Part shown: in pieces, positions 49,848-62,744 of the stretch
How positions within the stretch are numbered: position 1 is the first letter of the stretch
Layout: every line of letters starts with the position of its first letter
Source: Mya arenaria
Lineage: Eukaryota; Mollusca; Bivalvia; Myida; Myidae
Assembly: GCF_026914265.1 (NCBI RefSeq)
Contig: NC_069135.1
Coordinates: 60,192,738 to 60,256,737 of the forward strand
Length of the DNA: 64,000 nucleotides
Direction: 5' to 3'
The notes under the pieces: generated by a model
What the model saw: only the letters and a program-made list of their open reading frames with translations
What the model was told of the DNA's origin: nothing
Database searches by the model: none
Position numbers and translations under genes: made by a program

Positions 49848-51438
49848 ATGATAGGATACACAACAGCGCTGTATGCTTTGGCTGCCGCAACTTTGCTTAG
49901 TGCTGACCTTGGTAAGTTCTAGCGTTGACGTTGGTATCGTCTGATATTTGTATGCTTGTATTTGTTGTCTGAAAAACATTTTAAAGTCTCCACTAGCAAT
50001 ACATGTATATCAGTAGTGTTAATATTGTTTATTCCTTATATTGTCTCTAGAAACATACTCATATCGACAATTATTTATTTAGTGTGTTGTTTTTATGTTG
50101 AGAACAGTCGATACTATAATTTAAATCAATAAATACACAAATGAAAATGGCAAATCCAATTAATATTTATTTCTATGAGGTTACCGCACACAGGGATGCG
50201 TTGAAAACTACTCTAGGAAAATAATGTATAGTAGAGTGTATCATGCCTCTTAACGTATATGAGTCAATTTGCTAACAATAATATTTACTTACCAGGAGTT
50301 CTTAGCCCAGAAGAACGATGTAACATGGTCGGTGGCGTGTTTCCGCACCCTACGGAATGTCAAGCCTTTTACAACTGCAGTGTCCGTTACACACATGGGA
50401 TTCCTCGGTTCTTCGAGCAACACCTTGTTGAATGTCCCTACCCCAAGCTGTTCAACACCGAGTCAAATCAGTGTGACTTGTTTGAGAATGTCAAATGTGG
50501 AACCAGGACAGAGATCAAGGATGGATGTAAGTTGACTTATAAAAAATAAATTCAAATCCATAAGACATTGGTAATACCACTTTGAACACCAACATATATC
50601 ATATATTTATTCAACTCTGATTTGTCGACACATCATATGTATCTTCTAGAAGTTAAAACTGACCAACATGCAATAGCATTATTGGTATGATACACCCAAA
50701 CTAATGAAAAAATAAGTTGTACTATGTTGTTTGTCAGGCCAATACAGATACAACCAGTGTCCCGTTGCTCACTGTAGACCCTGCAGTGTCGACCTTCCAA
50801 GTTGTATAGGCAAACGTGATGGAATTAACGTTCACCCAGTCAAACTTTGGAGTCCATTCTACGCCGTATGCTACAAAGAACGCACGATCAAAGAGGAGCG
50901 ATGCCAAGCTGACGAAAATGGCCGAACACAGTTGTTCCATCCGGAAAGGAACGAATGCGTTTCATTAGATATGATTCCTCGAGAACACGGGGGAATGATG
51001 CCCGAGTGCGGTACAAAAAAGGACGGGTTCTATCGGGATGAGTTTGGGCGATGTGATCGATATGTGCGTTGCCAGGGAGGAAAATATATTGGCATGGTGA
51101 AATGTGCGGTTGAAGAGGTGTTCGATGACACAAAGGGCGGCTGCGTTCTGCAAGAGAAAGCATGCAGACCCTGCGGAAGACTTGACCTTTGGTGAGTGTC
51201 CTTAAATGTTGTGATTGATATTAATAGTCATGATAAAAATCTCTATTGTTAGTCTTAACACTTAATCCCTATGATTTAAGTTATTTATGTACGAAGGTGT
51301 AGTGCTTTAAAGCTGCATTATGTCAATAAATACATTTGAGCCGTGTTTAATTGATTTTGCATTTGAGATACTTAGTAATGCAATCCGTATTATCATAGCA
51401 GTTCTAACAATTAAAACAATATCTATATTTTCAGCTGA
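49848..51438 (+). CDS. Secreted chitin-binding protein, copy 4 (no module 1)
   Basis: Exons 49,848-49,911, 50,296-50,526, 50,738-51,191 and 51,435-51,438; 250 aa. Exon 1 is only 64 nt and encodes the signal peptide (MIGYTTALYALAAATLLSA) plus two and a third codons before GTAAGT. The other copies have 292 nt there, the extra 228 nt (76 codons) being module 1. The start of the intron (GTAAGTTCTAGCG) still matches the start of intron 1 in copy 1 (GTGAGCTCTAGCG), so the difference is internal to the exon. Modules 2-4 are intact and keep all Cys of the family. The split last codon TGC is followed by TGA rather than TAA. This is the most diverged copy and may bind chitin with one domain fewer. Confidence 0.82.
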
Positions 51439-51710
51439 GAAAACTACTTACACAAAAGAAACAAAAGAAAAATGGGCGAACCGATTAATCCAAGATGGAT
51501 AAGACATGTTAAATACATCAAAGTGTTGCTCTGAGTTGACCTCGTTGTATTCGGTCTAAGACCAAACCATTTCAAAACAAAATGACTACATTTTTGTTTA
51601 TTGTGAAATGTTTTCACCATCGTTTATTGATTGATATGTAAATATAGTTTCATTATCATATTTATGCATTTTGGCAATTGCAGTGCCTTTGAAATCATCA
51701 AATTTTGTTC

Positions 51711-51716
51711 AATAAA
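51711..51716 (+). promoter_or_regulatory. Poly(A) signal, copy 4
   Basis: AATAAA within CAGTGCCTTTGAAATCATCA plus TTCAATAAAATGAGAAA, a diverged match to the poly(A) block of copies 1 and 5. Confidence 0.6.
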
Positions 51717-51719
51717 ATG

Positions 51720-53930
51720 AGAAATTTATGTTAGTTTTATGCATCTTTACACACTGTTATTACCGTATACTGTAAATGGCTTCAACCTAGGACCAACCTT
51801 TCCATCCTTGCAAGTTTACTTTTATAAAATAAACAAGGGATGCGCAACAGGAAATAGTTTGAATTAAACTATAATAAGTACATTTTGTGTACAACATATT
51901 TATGTGCACTACATACATTCATATTAACATAAATACATATTTTTATTAAGAAAATTTGTCTGAATGTGTAATTGATTGAGCGAACTGTTCGAATGACGAA
52001 TAAATAACAAGATTTGCGCCCAAACCAAGCGCATTGCTGCAATACAATGTACATGCGTGATTCCAAGTGCCTGCTACTATCAGTATAACACGATATCGAC
52101 ATATTAGAATCCAATAAATGAAAATAAAAGTCACTTTTATTTTCAAATCCGATCATTTTATTGACGCTTTACTTACTTTGTTTGCCTTGAATAATAATGC
52201 AAGTGTAGTAGCCAATATTTTGACCCTGACTAAATACACAATGTCAAGCCAAACATACATCCAAGCAAGAGATAAATAGCGTGCAGATCAACACAGACTT
52301 ACCACACAAGCATTTGAAAATATTTATTAAGAAATGTTGGGGTGACATGGTTCTTTGTCGTATAATGTCAGCTCCCCTTGATAATTGTGCATTTAAAGAC
52401 ATTCGTTGCATTATCCGTGTGGTATTGTGCTGGTGTGTCGTTTGAGGTTCGGTTCGGCCATTAAACACGCTTGTTAGTTATTTTTGTGTCTGCAGGGCCC
52501 GTCCTAGTAATATGTGTACATGCCATATCCGTATGGATATTGGTACCGAATAAAGCGTTAGAATAGTTTATTTTTTTAACAATTGCTTATATTTTTGTCC
52601 ATTATATGAATAAACGTATTTCAAAGTATACTTAAAATTCATTGATATATCTAGCATAATATAACCCAACACTTATACTTGGCTTGGCAGGGTAAAACAT
52701 CGATTATTGGTTGTCATAATATACCGCAATAGATGATACTTTGTTTGATATAATTTACAAATTGATTACTTGTACTTGTATTAACAAACAAAGAAACAGG
52801 ATACACTGCGTTCTTTAAAGATACAAAATCATTTACAGTAATTAACTTTTAAAGTCACAACAAGTTTTCTAATGAAACGTGATTGTAAATAATACTCTGA
52901 ATATTAGGCATTGATAATGACTTTACATTAATTTTCTCGACTCAGAATGTTTAAAGATGCACTCTTTCTCCCAGATAAGATTTACCACAATTAATAATAT
53001 CTTTTTGATATTCCAACAAGGATGAATAAATGTCGAAAACAATGGTTCTTATGAAGGATATCGAGGTTAATTTAAAAGAAATGTGCAGAAAACACGGTAT
53101 ATATTTGCACATTCTGCTATTAAATACACGGTTGCAATCTTGTTATCAGTAATTAATATTTTCCATAAATGCATTATTTAGTAAGTAGTTAAAGGTAGTT
53201 AACGGTTTATCAGTTAAAATCTATGTTTGTTATACATGTGTATGTATTGATTTTGAGTGCCACTTTTAGCTCATCAATGATAAAACTTGTTTAACCTTGA
53301 ATTATGATGCATGAGTTATATCTGCACTTTTAAAAAGAAATGAATGCACGTTGGGAAAGTGGTAACACGACCAAAATCCCGGTACTATATAATTTCCAAA
53401 GTGTCTTTTATCACTCAACAAACTAATTAATATGAATATTTCAAACAATAAGATGCAGTCATGAGCATCTCGTGAAATAAGAAAACATAGCATGTTTTTT
53501 AAAAAGGATTTATATACATAAATAACAGAGTTTTATGGCTTATGTTATAAGCATGAGTAATTCATGTGAAACAAACACTGTGTGCATATCATTTCCTTGT
53601 ATTTGTTTCGAATAAATGTCGGAAATATTGACAATGTTTAAACATCCAAATAATGGCAACCAAATCGTAGATCCTATATGTGCCAATGACAGTTTCTAAT
53701 GTTGGTTCACTTTTTCTTACTCTTTTTACTTTTTTCTCTTCCTTTGCGTTACGTACTTGTTACTTAACAACCCCCGTTGCGTATCATTCAGATTATATGT
53801 ATCCTCATAAGTAACAATGTTTGCTGTTTTTATGTTCATGAACTGAGGAATTTCCCAGCTGTGCACTGATGAAATTAGCGGGTGAATTTGAAATGCGCTT
53901 TAATTAATATGTGTTTGAATATATAAGAAC
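51720..53930. other. Unassigned spacer after copy 4
   Basis: AT-rich; no gene, no minisatellite and no visible match to the conserved flank found after copies 1, 2, 3 and 5. Confidence 0.5.
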
Positions 53931-53999
53931 AGTGTTTGTTTTTCAATCAGAAAAGATGGCAACTCATCATGTCATAAACCAACGTTTTAACTATATTAT

Positions 54000-55435
54000 T
54001 TAAGAGTTTGACATTTAAAGCAAATTTAAACAAGAGCGGTCACAGACAGCCATATCCCACGCTTCATGGGGACATTTTTTTTGTAACGGAAGTTAATTAA
54101 TGGTAAGGGTAGTTTCTCAAGAACATAAGGAATGCGTAAAATTAAGAAAGGGTAATAACTCTTTAAAAAAGGTCAAATTGAAAAAGCCTGACAATATGCG
54201 CTGTGTCACTATATAATCATAAACGTAAGAGGAGTTGCGAAGAAACCAATTTTAAATGTAAAATAAAGAAAGGGCAAAAACCCTTTCAAAAATGGTCGAA
54301 TTGCGAAAACCCGACAATATGCGCTGCGTCACTATATAGTCATCAATCTGTGAAAGTTTAGTAGAAATTGCATGAAAAACGTAAGAGGAGTTGTGAAGAA
54401 ACCAATTTTAGATGTAAAAAAGGGCAATAACTCTTTAAAAAAATGGCCGAATCGCGAAAGCCCGACAATATGCGCTGCGTCACTATATAGTCATCAATCT
54501 GTGAAAGTTTGGTAGAAATCGCATGAAAAACGTAAGAGGAGTTGCAAAGAAACCAATTTTAAATGTAAAATAAGCCAAGGGCAATAACTCTTTCAAAGTC
54601 AAATCAGGAAAGCCCGACAATATGCGCTGCTTGACTTTATGATCATCAATCTGTGAAAGTTTCGTAGAAATCTCATGAAAAACGTAAAAGGAGTTGCGAA
54701 GAAACCAATTTTAAATGTAAAATAAACAAAGGGCTATAACTCTTTCAAAAATGGTCTAATCGCAAAAGCCCGACAATATGCGCTGCTTCACTTTAAGATC
54801 ATCAATCTGTGAAAGTTAAGTAGAAACCGCATGAAAAGCATAAAAGGACTTGCGAAGAAACCAATTTTAAATGTAAAATAAGCAAAGGGCAATAACTCTT
54901 TCAAAAATGGTCAAATCAGGAAAGCCTGACAATATGCGCTGCTTCACTTTATGATCATCTATCAGTGAAAGTTTTGTACAAATCACATGAAAAACGTAAG
55001 AGGAGTTGCGAAAAACCAATTTATATGTAAAATAAGCATAGGGCAATAACTCTTTCAAAAATGGTCAAATCGCAAAAGCCCGACAATATGCGCTACTTCA
55101 CTTTAAGATCATCAATCTGTGAAAGTTAAGTAGAAACCGCATGAACAACGTAAGAGGAGTTGCGAAGAAACCAATTTAAAATGTAAAATAAGCAAAGGGC
55201 AATAACTCTTTCAAAAATGGTCAAATCAGGAAAGCACGACAATATGCGCTGCTTGACTTTAGGATCATCAATCTGTGAAAGTTTGGTAGAAATCGCATGA
55301 GAAATGAAGAGGAAATGCAAAAAAATGAATGTGGGACGGACGGACGCACACACGCACGCACACACGCACGCACACATGCAAGGAATCACGCCTACCATTA
55401 CTATATCCCCTCGCTTTTTCAAGGCGGGGGATAAT
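54000..55435. mobile_element. Pearl/HINE-like element inserted upstream of copy 5
   Basis: Starts near ACAAGAGCGGTCACAGACAG. It then holds eight tandem units of about 150-157 bp (the first about 123) marked by ACAATATGCGCTGC at 54,191, 54,314, 54,464, 54,616, 54,772, 54,929, 55,084 and 55,239. Next come a GGACGGACGGACGC/ACGCACACACGC microsatellite and terminal hairpin ATCCCCTCGC..GGCGGGGGAT (55,405-55,431). The layout matches pearl elements described in bivalves (Helentron-related, non-autonomous). No protein is encoded. Flanks match the unbroken upstream regions of copies 1 and 3. Confidence 0.75.
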
Positions 55436-55439
55436 ATTA

Positions 55440-55768
55440 CTTAATTGTCGCCACGTTTCATTAAAAGACAGACTGTAGAACTATACAAAACAATCTTACA
55501 ACGTTGCGTATTTGATAGATATTAACGAGTAAAGTGGTTAGATGAAAAAAAAAATACTTTCATGCATCGAAACATATCCGGATAACGTCTTGATAAATAG
55601 TATTTATATATTTAAATAGATATTAGTCAAAGCAAACGAAAAAAAAAAACATTATGAACCATTAAATCAAGTATATGGATTTTCAAGTTTTGCATCTATG
55701 TCATTAAGTCGAACAAGTATTAAACTTCCTAGGCAAGTAAAAAAAACTACAAGCGGTTTACGAACAAC
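55440..55768. other. Conserved upstream region of copy 5
   Basis: Right-hand part of the upstream region: GTAGAACTATACAAAACAAT, ACAACGTTGCGTATTTG and GCATCGAAACATATCCGG match copy 1. The left-hand part lies at about 53,900-54,000, across the inserted element. Confidence 0.6.
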
Positions 55769-55800
55769 TATTTATACTCGCATCCTACAACTGTTTGCCA
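55755..55800 (+). promoter_or_regulatory. Core promoter of copy 5
   Basis: TATTTATAC (55,769) followed by TCGCATCCTACAACTG. The CCCGCC motif is decayed (CAAGCGGTTTACG). TATA to ATG is 234 bp. Confidence 0.5.
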
Positions 55801-56002
55801 TTCACAAATCGAAAATTGAAATGTATCATATCAAGTCTAACTTTGCTATACCGAGGACTGTACTTTTAAAAACACCAACATTACATAACATAGTTTACAA
55901 CATTTAAAGGATTTTTGTTTTCCGATAGATTTTATATACTGTAATATACAGAACATAACTAAATAAACACAATATAACACAAAAAAGCTTCAAAAAGCAG
56001 CA

Positions 56003-57787
56003 ATGATTGGATACACAACAGCGTTGTTTGCTTTGGTCGCCGCAACTTTGGTCATTGCCGGCAAAGACGAACTCGTGAAATGCACCCCGGGTGTAGATGA
56101 GATCATCGGAAAGGCCGACTGTACGGGATACTACTTGTGTGTGTTCGGGAAGGCAATGGATATGACGCCTTGTCCTCCTGGCTATGTGTTCAGCTCCAGC
56201 TCCAAAGTTTGTGTTCCTAAAGGTTCTATTAAGGATGACTGCAAGAAAACAACAGAGGGAAGCGGTGGCTACATGACCGTATTGTCCGAAAAAGGTTAGC
56301 TTTAGCTATTTTGTTGTTCTGCCATTTTGTATCGTTTTAATGTTAGCTGCTGACTAGTACCCTATATCAATAAAGGAGAACGTTACGATTTTATACACAT
56401 GTACACATAACTAATTATCTGTTGCTTGGATTTTACTTCAATTAAAAACAATTTAGACCACAAATCAAATAAATTATTGCATACATCCAGATTCAATGCA
56501 ACGAATATTCATTTTGCTAATATTGCATTACACAGAAATGCTTTAACATCATATTATTTATATAGTGAATTGCATTTTTGCATTTTTAAAGTAAACGTCA
56601 GCTGAGAAAAATCATATTTGCTATTCAGGGCATCTTAGCCCAGAGGAACGATGTAGCATTGACAGTGATGATGTATTTCCACACCCCACGGAATGCCAGG
56701 CCTTCTACAATTGTAGTGTCTATAACAAACCAAGCATGTACCAAATCTTTGAACAACATCTTGATGAATGTCCGTACCCCCAGCTGTTTAACACAGAGAC
56801 CAAACAATGTGACCATTTTGAGAATGTCACATGTGGAACCAGGACGGAATTTAAGGATGGATGTAAGTTCCTAATTCAAGATTGTAAAATAGAATATTTA
56901 AATTTCCACTATGACAAAGAGCTCTTTTTAGTATATCTCATTAAAAACGGGATTCACTTTATTAAGTAACGACCATTACATGCGATTTATAACATAAGGC
57001 CAACGTATAGATTCTGCATCCCTCAGGTCAATACAAACGCAACAAGTGCATCATTTCCCACTGTATCCCTTGTGTATACCGATTACCAAACTGTGAAGGT
57101 AAAGGTGATGGGATAAACGTTGACCCAGTCAGACTATGGACTCCATACTACGCCGTGTGCTACAAGGAACGCTTTGATAAAAAGGACCAATGCCAAGTTG
57201 ACGAAGACGGCCGAACACAGTTTTTCCATCCGGAAAGAAACAAATGCGTTCCATTAGATATGATTCCCCGAGAACACGGAGGACTAATGCCCGAGTGCGG
57301 TACGAAAGTAAACGGGGGTTTTCTGGATGTTTTCGGACGATGTGATCGTTATGCATATTGTCAGGGTGGGAAATACATTGGCACGATCAAATGTGATGTT
57401 GGAGAAGTGTTCGATGAACTGAAAGGAGGATGCGTTCCTGAACGTAATGCGTGTGGAGTCTGCAGCACACATAGCAATTGGTAAATATGTTTAGATATTG
57501 TTTTACAGTTTGTAGTGCATACAACGTTATGTTTTTCAGATATATATTTTTATATTACAAGCATACTTTGAGAGGCGAATTGGTCAAATCTTTAATGGAC
57601 ATTACACAAAAAAGTGGATATAACCCTTATACCAAATGAATTGAACAAGACTACAGTTGTTTGCAAAAATATTGATAATTGATTATATAACCTGTTTTAA
57701 TTTTTCAGTTCAACAAGTTTCTTGCGTGATGGTCGTGGTGAAATTGATAATGAAGGGAAAAGAAAGGAGTCGCCAAGACAAACATAA
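56003..57787 (+). CDS. Secreted chitin-binding protein, copy 5 (with C-terminal tail)
   Basis: Exons 56,003-56,294, 56,629-56,862, 57,027-57,480 and 57,709-57,787; 352 aa. Signal peptide and modules 1-4 as in copy 1 with all family Cys kept. Exon 4 differs: the split Cys codon is TGT and the next codon is TCA where copies 1 and 3 have TAA. The frame therefore continues for 25 residues (DGRGE, then a charged GKRKESPRQT end) to TAA at 57,785. Intron 1's donor is GTTAGC, weaker than the GTAAG/GTGAG of its paralogues. Intermediate divergence: closer to copy 3 than copy 4 in exon 2. Confidence 0.85.
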
Positions 57788-58299
57788 GCTGTGATTTTTA
57801 ATAATGACAGAATCACGTCACGTGAGGTCAAGTGATAAAATGACTGTTACATGATTAAAATGTTGCTCAAATGGGCTTTCTAAAATACAGAAAAACCTAT
57901 TTCAACATCACAGGTCTTCTTAAAAACGTTTAATACTTGTGTTAAAAGTGTATTTGGCAAAATGTTTTCATTGAATGGTTGCTTCTCTAACTCTGTGGTT
58001 TGTATGTTAATCAAGATATAATCTTAATAAACAATAATTTTACTAATGTATCATTGTATTCTATATTGACAATGTGAAAACAATGCAAGAAGTGACTTGA
58101 AAGGTAAGCTGATATTTATCAGATAGGATAGGGTAAAAACAGAAAAATAAGCGGATTAAAAAAACAATATCTGCTTTGATTCGATGTACATTATAATCAT
58201 TATGTAATATGTATATTCGTTGTAAAAAAACTACAAAACTTGTTATATTATAAATTACTTTTGCCATGTGCAGTGCATTTGAAGTCCATGCATTTCTTT

Positions 58300-58305
58300 A
58301 ATAAA
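58300..58305 (+). promoter_or_regulatory. Poly(A) signal, copy 5
   Basis: AATAAA in CTTTAATAAAACTGCGAAAT, matching copies 1 and 3; implies a 3' UTR of about 530 nt. Confidence 0.6.
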
Positions 58306-60380
58306 ACTGCGAAATTCATTTTATTTCATTATCTTCCTCCGAGCACTTATTTTATTCCTTGCCAGTATCACACGGTGAATTTTCTTTACAGAACGGAAAT
58401 ACAGTTATGCAAACATAAAATTAAAATTTATAAACATGTTTATGAAATCTAAAGATAAGCATATCATAAAGTGATCGTTATAATTCTACAATTCTTTTGA
58501 TCTGTCAGCTTTTTTAACATTTTTCATATTAAACTTATCTATGTTACTCAGAGCTTTGCTGTATAGATCAGCACTTTCCATATACAACTTATATATTTTA
58601 CTAAGAGCTTTGCTGTATAGAATCTCGCCACCGGGGACTCAGAAATATTTGTTTCTTCTCATATACTAGATGTGTACATTAAAGAAGACTGATGAAATAA
58701 TCCAAAAGTAAAAAGTACAGGTCTCAGTTTGAATAAGGTTTTCATTGACATAAATGGTAGGTATAACACTGTTAAACCCGCCAGACTAGCAGCTAACAGG
58801 AAGAGTTTCATTCGTATGTATATTTAGTGTAATCGAGCATGAGAAACTTTTATATACTGTTGAACACGGACGTTAACTTTTTCCGTCCTGTTATAGATTT
58901 CATTCGCCTTTCAACTGTACAAAAATTTAACGCAGGTGTAAATAAATCCACAATCACGAAAATCTTGTTCTGAGGTAAAAAAAGAAATCAATCCATTTAA
59001 TATAATTCATAACAAAGTTTGATCAAGGTTTTTAAAAAAGCAACAGATACATAAATTAGATCTTATGGGTATGTAGGTTTAAGAAAAGTGGCGAAAAAAA
59101 CAGCGCTCGTACAGGGCTACGCCCCATGCGGTTGCTATTCGAACATGCCTTATAGTTTTCGCGATTGCTTAAACAACTTTACATAGGGTCACACAAAGAA
59201 CAGTCATTTGATTTATTTGTTATTTGTTCCAAGCGTTACCAAATGACCTTTTAACGATAATTTCTCCGACTTTATCATTTTGACGGTTTGAACTTAAGGA
59301 ACAGTTCTGATGATTTCTTAAATATGACATTGGGACCAAGTCTCACGAACAATTTTAAGGCACTTATAGCTTGCTCAATCAATGCAGAATATGATAAGAA
59401 AATGCTTTGAAATAAATTATGAAGATTCCCAATTTAAAGAGTTCTGAGACCCTTTAAGGAACTTGTCACAGTGAACTAGTTTTTATTATTAAGAATAAAG
59501 TAGAATGAATCCCTTTATATAATGGAATAAGCTGCTTTAACGTTTTATGCAAAATATTTTCAAGAAATCGAGACCAAATTCAGACGCAAAAGATGACTTA
59601 GTATTCTTTAAAGCCATTCGAAAAGAATAGTCAAGATGTTTGTTCGAATCTTGGCGACTTAAAAAATCGTTAAGTTATTTATAAATAAAGCGCTCAGTTT
59701 CTAACAAGATAATTATATATTCATTTCAACAATTTAAAAGAGCACCACTCAAGGATCATTTCCTTGCAGCCTTGTGTACCACAGCGGTTTAGGGAATGTC
59801 ATTTCAATGATAGATGATCATGAAAGTGAGTTTATTGCTTCTTACAATACTTTTTTTGGTTAAGAACAAATGCCATTATATCTAATTTTGTTCTTCAACA
59901 AATTTTCTTTAACAAGGATGTATATGTATGGCACGATTCGATTATATATACCCACTTTAAACTAAAGTTTAAGCAAACATACTTATATGACTTGTCTGTA
60001 AAAATAATTCTGCAGAGGCAAATGTGGATGTTGTTTTTTCTCCAAAATATTGTGCCATATACTCAAGCAATCAGTGCTTTTTCAATATATTTTAACAATG
60101 ATCTCTTATTCAAACTTTGAAAATTATTAAGCAAAAATGTATTATCGTTGGGTTTTTTTTGATAATAATGTGAAAACTTTATAAACATAATCTGATAAGA
60201 TGCATAAAGTCATAGCGAATAGTGTTTTATTAATATGAACTCGGTATATGAATCACATTCACACTTGAATAAAACATGTTATTGCATAAATTGTTTTGTT
60301 CCCGAAACATGCTAGGACTTAACTACTGTATTTGAATGTGCTAATATTCCCCTTCTGTTAAATATATTGCGGACATGTTT
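58306..60380. repeat. Diverged conserved flank after copy 5
   Basis: No gene. Shares blocks with 5,880-10,740, including ATCATTTCCTTGCAG..CAGCGGTTTA at 59,754-59,795 and the TATATACCCACTTTAAA stretch at 59,943. Only one half of the internal dimer is evident, as expected if the dimer arose later in the ancestor of units A-C. Confidence 0.55.
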
Positions 60381-60384
60381 TGTC

Positions 60385-61145
60385 TACATGACAGTTAGTT
60401 CATAACTAAGACGGCAGCCTATAGATCAAAACATGACCAATGACAGTTAGCTTATACCCAGGACGGTAGTCTATAGGCAAACATGACCAATGACAGTAAG
60501 CTTATACCCGAGACGGCAGCCTATAGATCAAAACATGACCAATGACAGTTAGCTTATACCCAGGACGGTAGTCTATAGGCAAACATGACCAATGACAGTT
60601 AGTTCATACCCAAGACGGCAGCCTATAGATTAAAACATGACCAATGACAGTTAGCTTATACCCAGGACGGTAGTCTATAGGCAAACATGACCAATGACAG
60701 TTAGCTTATACCCGAGACGGCAGCCTATAGGCCAACATGACCAATGACAGTTAGTTCATACCAAAGACGGCTGTCTATAGGCCAACATGACTTATGACAG
60801 TTACCTCATGCCCAAGACGGCAGCCTATAGGCCAACATGACTTATGAAAGTTAGCTCATACCCAAGACGGCAGCCTGTAGGCCAACATGACTATTGACAG
60901 TAAGCTCATACCCAAGTCTTCAGCCTATAGGCCAACTTGACTTATTACAACTTATTACAACTAGCTCATACACTCTTTATATTTTCGTAACTTTTGACAG
61001 TAAGATCATATCCAAACCTTTACCCTAAACACCTACATGGCTTATGGCAGTTATTTCCTACCCAAACCTTCAGCCTTTAGGCCAACATGACTTAATAGAG
61101 TATCTTTTACTTTAGTCTTCAGCCTACAGGCCATCATGACTTGTG
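60385..61145. repeat. Minisatellite, about 51-bp unit
   Basis: About 14 units of ACATGACCAATGACAGTTAG plus CTTATACCCAGGACGGTAGT. The early ones alternate in CAGCCTATAGATCAAA and TAGTCTATAGGCAA forms, giving a roughly 103-bp dimer; later units are degenerate. Confidence 0.9.
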
Positions 61146-61620
61146 ACAGCTAGCTCATACCCAAGCCTTGTAGCATATACGTGAGAATATACAAAAGTTA
61201 TGCACGACCAAGCAAATACCATAATATAGATATATAAAGCAATTAAACAGAATGAAATGCATAATAAGTCGTAGAATTTCAAAATTGAGACGAAAACGTT
61301 TAGTTTATCATAGGTCTCACTTTTTGCATTCATTTAAGCTGCTATTGATATATTGTGGTTTTGTGTTAACAAAAATAAGAATGCGATATGAAGTGCTTAA
61401 TTGCATGCATAATGAAACATAAAAAAATGGGTTTGATGTACGTGGGTTTTGGTAAGTTTGGTAAAGTGAAAATGGAGACGAGAGGAGAGAAGTGTGACAG
61501 TTCAATGCCAAGAAAGAGACACAGAAGGTATTAGGTTTAATAAGCTCAAAGTATGTTAGATAAGCGGATGTAGGTTTTTCCTTAAGTTGATGCATACTTT
61601 GATAAGATTTACCTTTTGCG
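61146..61620. other. Unassigned spacer
   Basis: Nothing recognised; the 92-aa minus-strand ORF has no splice or family support. Confidence 0.4.
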
Positions 61621-61960
61621 TTTTATCTTTATTAAGGATTGTTGGGATAAGAGTGAGGTTGGTGCATATTAACTAGTTCAAACCCCCAGTAAATTTACAT
61701 TTTACTGACCGTTCCAAGGCGGTACCTAACAATTCTTGATAAACATACCTAGTTTTTTATATATAATATTATGCACTGTGCTGTTTGTGGAGTTTTGTGC
61801 TGTTCTTCCATGTTTCTTGTTTGTGATTTTATGTTCTATGTCTTTGGCGTTTACCCAGTGCCACTAAACCGGGTTTATGATTAAACCTTTTGCTGCTGAG
61901 CTTGTTTCTGTAGCTTTTCGCATCATTTTTTTCAATCTCGTTTTTCTTTATAATATTTGT
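61620..61960 (+). repeat. Unclassified interspersed repeat
   Basis: ACCGTTCCAAGGCGGTACC, TTCTATGTCTTTGGCGTTTA, CTAAACCGGGTTTATGATTA. Same family as 37,430-37,615 in the other orientation. No coding part. Confidence 0.65.
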
Positions 61961-62740
61961 TAGTTGACATTTTAAGTCCGGCATTATCCATTGTGTGAAC
62001 TAATATATGATTAAACTGGATCAAATACCTTTCTGAATAAACAAAAAGATTACCCCATTTGTAAGTCATCAAACATTAACATTGTCAAAAAGGTCACCGA
62101 GAACATTAACAGCTAACAATAGAGGTAACATGTATGCTACGCTACGAAATGACGACACACAATCAAAAGCGCTGCCCCACCTTATTTCTCGAACAAGTTA
62201 TCGCAGAACATGATTAAGCTGAACTCATTCTATTTGTTGTAAATGAAATTATTTATGAGAACATTGATTAACTATTTAAAATCTTAAAATAAACATTAAG
62301 TAAGAATATTGACTAAATAAAATATGAGATTTAAGCTTGTTATTTTAAAACTTTTTTCGATACAGTAATGTTTTCAAAACTTCCCAGAATACGTTGAGAA
62401 TGTGTGCTTATGACAAAGATTTCATTCAAATCATGTGAATTCTGATAACCTCCTTGTATACAAAAAGGCAGTATAATTAACTTTCTATGGTTTTTGCATT
62501 GGTCCAATTCTTGCAACAGCTTTTTCAAAAAGCATTTGGCTTACATGAAATAAAATTTATTATCTCTACAACAATGCGATGTATGTGGTCTGAAAACCAC
62601 CAACTGCTGGAGCATCAAAATGTTTGTCTACATCATAAACGTATTACAAACTGCAATCCTTTCACTATACCTTGCCATTTACATAAATGAAATCATAAGC
62701 AGTCTAAAGTTTAACGATTTTACAGCAGAGAGAGTTTTCA
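61961..62740. other. Unassigned spacer
   Basis: AT-rich, no gene or repeat seen. Confidence 0.4.
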
Positions 62741-62744
62741 GTAC

